This document shows, in pieces, positions 61,197 through 64,000 of a DNA stretch of 64,000 nucleotides. Source of the stretch: Epiperipatus broadwayi (lineage: Eukaryota > Onychophora > Udeonychophora > Euonychophora > Peripatidae). The stretch's first letter is position 1; every line of letters starts with the position of its first letter. The translations under genes and the position numbers were made by a program. The notes below the pieces were generated by a model. That model was not told where the DNA came from. It was given only the letters and a program-made list of their open reading frames with translations, and searched no databases. The stretch spans positions 6,763,176 through 6,827,175 of the forward strand of contig JAQFVV010012420.1 of the NCBI GenBank assembly GCA_028023455.1. Reading direction: 5' to 3'.

Positions 61197-63940
61197 ATGG
61201 TAGGCCTTTCTTGTTTTTACATGAATGTCAGATGTATGAGAACTAAATGTGTTCAAATAAAGCAATTTTTTGAAACAGAACATTTTGATCTTATTTTACT
61301 TACAGAAACTTGGCTAAATCAACAATTTCCTGATTGTTCTTTTCTTGATGATAGATTTAGTATTTTGCGAACTGACAGATCTATGGATAATATTTCTCGA
61401 GGTGGTGGTACTCTGATTGCTCTTCATAAAGATGTTTTTTATAAAGAACTTTATTTTTCTTCTTCTTTTTGTGAATCTACATGGTGTGAAATTACTTTAA
61501 ATCACAATTTTAAATTTATTTTGGGTAATGTTTACCTCAAACCCACTTTGTCGTTGTTGGAGTTTGATTATTTTTTGACATCACTTGAAGATTTTCTGAT
61601 TGGCTATGATAATTTTATTATTACTGGAGATTTAAATATTCCGGATTTATATTCGGGTACTACTATCATAGATTCTGTCTCTTTTTCACCTAAAGCATTG
61701 AGAATGATTCGGTTTTGCAATTTGTTGAATTTAAAACAATTTAATCCATACACCAATTTTAATGATCACACATTGGATTATATTCTCAGTAATTTTCCTA
61801 CAATTGAATGTTTAACTACTTCTTCTCTTCCTTTTTCCATTGACTTGCATCATCCTCCCTTAGAATTTTATATTAATATTAAATTTAATAGACTCTGTCC
61901 CTTTAAAACTATGAAAAGAAACTACAGAAAAGGAAATTATTTGGGTCTTTGTTTACAATTATCCAATTTTAACTGGGAAAATTTGTATTCTTCATCTGAT
62001 GTAGATTTCTGTATGAAATTTTTTGAACAATCATTTTGTGAACTAATTGACAAATACATTCCTAAGAAATTTTTTTTAACTGAACGTTTTCCTCACTGGT
62101 TTTCAGTTTCTCTTAAAGAAATTATTAAAAGAAAATCATTTCATCATCGTAAATATTGGAAAACTAAGAACTTAAATTATTATAACAATTTTATTAATTA
62201 TAGAAGATTGTCAAAGGTTATATATCGTAGAGATTTTCAAAAATTTATACAAAATACTGAAAGTCATATTTCTGATAATCCCTTGCAATTTTGGTCTCTA
62301 GTTAAGGATTTAGGTATTACAAAAAAAAAATTACAGAATAATAATTCTAATCTAGTTGCTGATGATTTTTCTCATTATTTCTCAGAGCTTTTTAAACAAT
62401 CTAATTCTTTTACTGATTTGACTGAAAATAATGATCTAGTTGAAGAAAGGATAACATTTGATTCATTTATTGAATCTGATGTTATTTTTGCTATTGGGCA
62501 GCTTAAATTACATTCTAGTGTGGGCCTTGACAATATTTCAGCTTTCATTTATAAAGGATGTGCTGAATACATTGCTTCTCCTCTTTTGCATATTTTTAAT
62601 TGCTCTTTAGCAAATGGTACTTTTCCTACATCCCTTAAAATTGCTAAAGTTGTTCCTATTTTTAAGAAAGGATCTAGAGATTTGGTAAGTGACTATAGGC
62701 CTATTTCAATTCTACACACTGTTGCTCGAATTTTTGAAAGATGTTTGTATAATAAAATTATCTTGGATGTCTCTAAGGTTTTGGCACCAGAGCAGCATGG
62801 ATTTTTGCCTAATAGGTCCATTGAAACAAATTTGCTAACTATTTTTGATCACATTTCAAATTCAATTGAGAATCAATCTAGGTTAGATGTTGTTTATTTT
62901 GATATGTCCAAGGCTTTTGATAGAGTTAATCATAAAATTCTTCTTCAGAAGCTTTGTAGGTTAGGTTTTTCTAAATTATTAATTAATTGGTTTGACTCTT
63001 TTCTTAGGGATAGAATGTCTTGTGTGAGGTTTAATGGTAAATTGTCATTACCTTATTATTGCTTCACTGGGGTGCCTCAAGGCAGTGTTCTTGCACCTTT
63101 ATTATTTAATGTATACATTGATGACCTAAAAACATGCATTAAATTTTCACATCTTCTATGTTATGCAGATGATTGCAAAATTTTTAGGCATATTTATTCT
63201 ATTAATGACTGTTTTTTACTTCAAAGTGATATAGATAATTTCTTGAATTGGTGTGAATATAATTATATAGATATAAATATGGATAAGTGCTCCATTGTCT
63301 CTTACTCTAGAAAATCTGAAGTCTTAAGGTTTTCCTATTATATTGGGGACTCTAAAATTATAACAAATGATCATCAAAGAGATCTCGGAATAATATTTTC
63401 CAATAATGGATCTTTTCATAATCACATTAATTTTATGGTGAATAAATCTCTTAAAATTGTAGGAGCTATTTACAGATATGGAAAAGCATTTAATAAATTT
63501 ACAAAGATTAAACTTTTTATATCCTTAGTTCTTCCCATCTTGGAGTATGGTTCAATTATATGGAATCCTCATAACAGGACAGATATCATAAGAATTCAGT
63601 CTGTTTTTGACAAATTTGCAAAATTAAATAGTTTAAGTAATGAACACTATATTGATTTACTACTGAGACGAAAAACAAGAGATCTCAAACTTCTTCATAA
63701 ATTCATCTCCCAGAATATTTCTGTATCTAATTTGCTTTCTAACTTAGGTATTAAAAAAAAAATTATAATACTCGTACTCATAATGTTTTTGAACTGAAAA
63801 ATTGTAAATCTGATGTATTAAGATTTTCCCCTTTATTTCGTTTACCTAGAACTTATAACAAAGATTTTGGTAATGATGATGTTTTTAATTTGGATTTTAA
63901 ACAATTCACTCAAGTCCTCATAAAAAAATATTATCCTTAA
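61197..63940 (+). CDS. LINE element 2 ORF2: APE endonuclease plus reverse transcriptase, one late frameshift
   Basis: First ATG at 61197 (an in-frame GTG lies 9 nt upstream). The endonuclease spans about residues 1-225: CFYMNVRCMR, LLTETWL (catalytic Glu), GGGTLIAL, ITGDLNIPD, LDYILSN and DLHHPPLEF (Asp-His). The RT spans about 435-730: VPIFKKGSRD, DYRPISILHTVARIFE, EQHGFLPNRS, YFDMSKAFDRVNH (motif A), GVPQGSVLAPLLFNVYIDD (motif B) and CYADDCKIF (motif C, catalytic Asp pair intact). A thumb and C-terminal block with LPILEYGSIIWNP and IQSVFDKFAKL follows. The frame reads through to 63797, but the real C-terminus lies in another frame after an A-run at about 63752-63762 (NYNTRTHNVFELKN, then a run to TAA 63938-63940). 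That is one indel, or an assembly error in a homopolymer. All catalytic residues seen are intact. Confidence 0.85.
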
Positions 63941-64000
63941 TTTCATTTGATATATTGCCTTTTTATTTATTTGTGCATTTTATTGATTTTCTATTTTATT
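63941..64000 (+). other. LINE element 2 3' UTR, cut by the window end
   Basis: T-rich sequence after the ORF2 stop. The terminal tail of the element is not inside the window, so tail type and target duplication cannot be judged. Confidence 0.6.

Larger units (their letters stand above)
59633..63998 (+). mobile_element. Well-preserved APE-type LINE (CR1/Jockey group), element 2
   Basis: ORF1 starts 12 nt after the (TTA)n tract, ORF2 follows after 106 nt, and the 3' UTR runs off the window. Protein sequence and ORF1 architecture differ from element 1, so it is a separate family. It has one visible lesion (frameshift near 63755), so it is much younger than element 1. The 5' UTR is nearly absent, which suggests either insertion into the element 1 tail or 5' truncation just before ORF1. 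Confidence 0.8.

Overview
This is a nuclear, intergenic, repeat-dominated piece of an animal genome. By eye it is about three-quarters A+T. I see no host protein-coding gene, rRNA or intact tRNA gene. Everything codable belongs to transposable elements: Penelope-like (GIY-YIG) elements, RTE-type LINEs, two PHD/APE-type LINEs of the CR1/Jockey group, one Ty3/gypsy LTR element and one hAT transposon. Around them are many non-autonomous palindromes, SINE-like pieces and microsatellites. This mix points to an invertebrate metazoan with an AT-rich genome; I cannot name the taxon.

Layout. 1-9.2 kb: AT-rich DNA with an old ~275-bp degenerate repeat, one Penelope fossil (5.2-5.8 kb) and a small inverted-repeat element (8.1-8.3 kb). 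9.2-11.9 kb: internally deleted gypsy element on the minus strand with both LTRs. 12.8-21.8 kb: tRNA-like SINE heads, a 216-bp (TAA)n tract, two copies of a ~450-bp repeat flanking a ~850-bp palindrome, and a decayed coiled-coil ORF. 22.2-23.9 kb: rearranged RTE fragments, one carrying a (TGA)n tail. 28.5-29.6 kb: a second kind of Penelope-like fossil followed by a hammerhead-ribozyme-like core. 29.6-33.9 kb: a palindromic SINE-like element, then a young Penelope-like insertion arranged as an almost perfect inverted repeat (arms ~0.96 kb).

33.3-46.99 kb: MITE-like elements, two more RTE fossils on the minus strand (39.4-41.2 and 42.8-44.5 kb; the second is broken by two insertions with 13-bp target duplications), a perfect 46-bp inverted repeat around another hammerhead-like core, and two copies of the palindromic SINE-like family. 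50.2-53.1 kb: a nearly complete hAT relic with TIRs and recognisable transposase from its N-terminal half to the dimerisation domain. 54.3-55.5 kb: a compound tetranucleotide microsatellite and a third, older relative of the 31-kb Penelope family.

55.6-64.0 kb is the gene-densest part. A broken LINE (PHD-finger ORF1, APE endonuclease/RT ORF2) ends in a long (TTA)n tail. A second, much better preserved LINE of another family starts directly after that tail. Its ORF1 (481 aa) is intact and contains internal tandem duplications; its ORF2 is intact except for one frameshift in an A-run near the C terminus, and its 3' end lies at or beyond the window edge.

The most interesting signals are the hammerhead-like motifs near Penelope relics, the palindromic family with Pol III-type boxes in its arms, the young inverted Penelope pair, the GC-rich palindrome at 43.9-44.2 kb, and the repeat-containing ORF1 at 59.6 kb. 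No claim here has been checked against a database.
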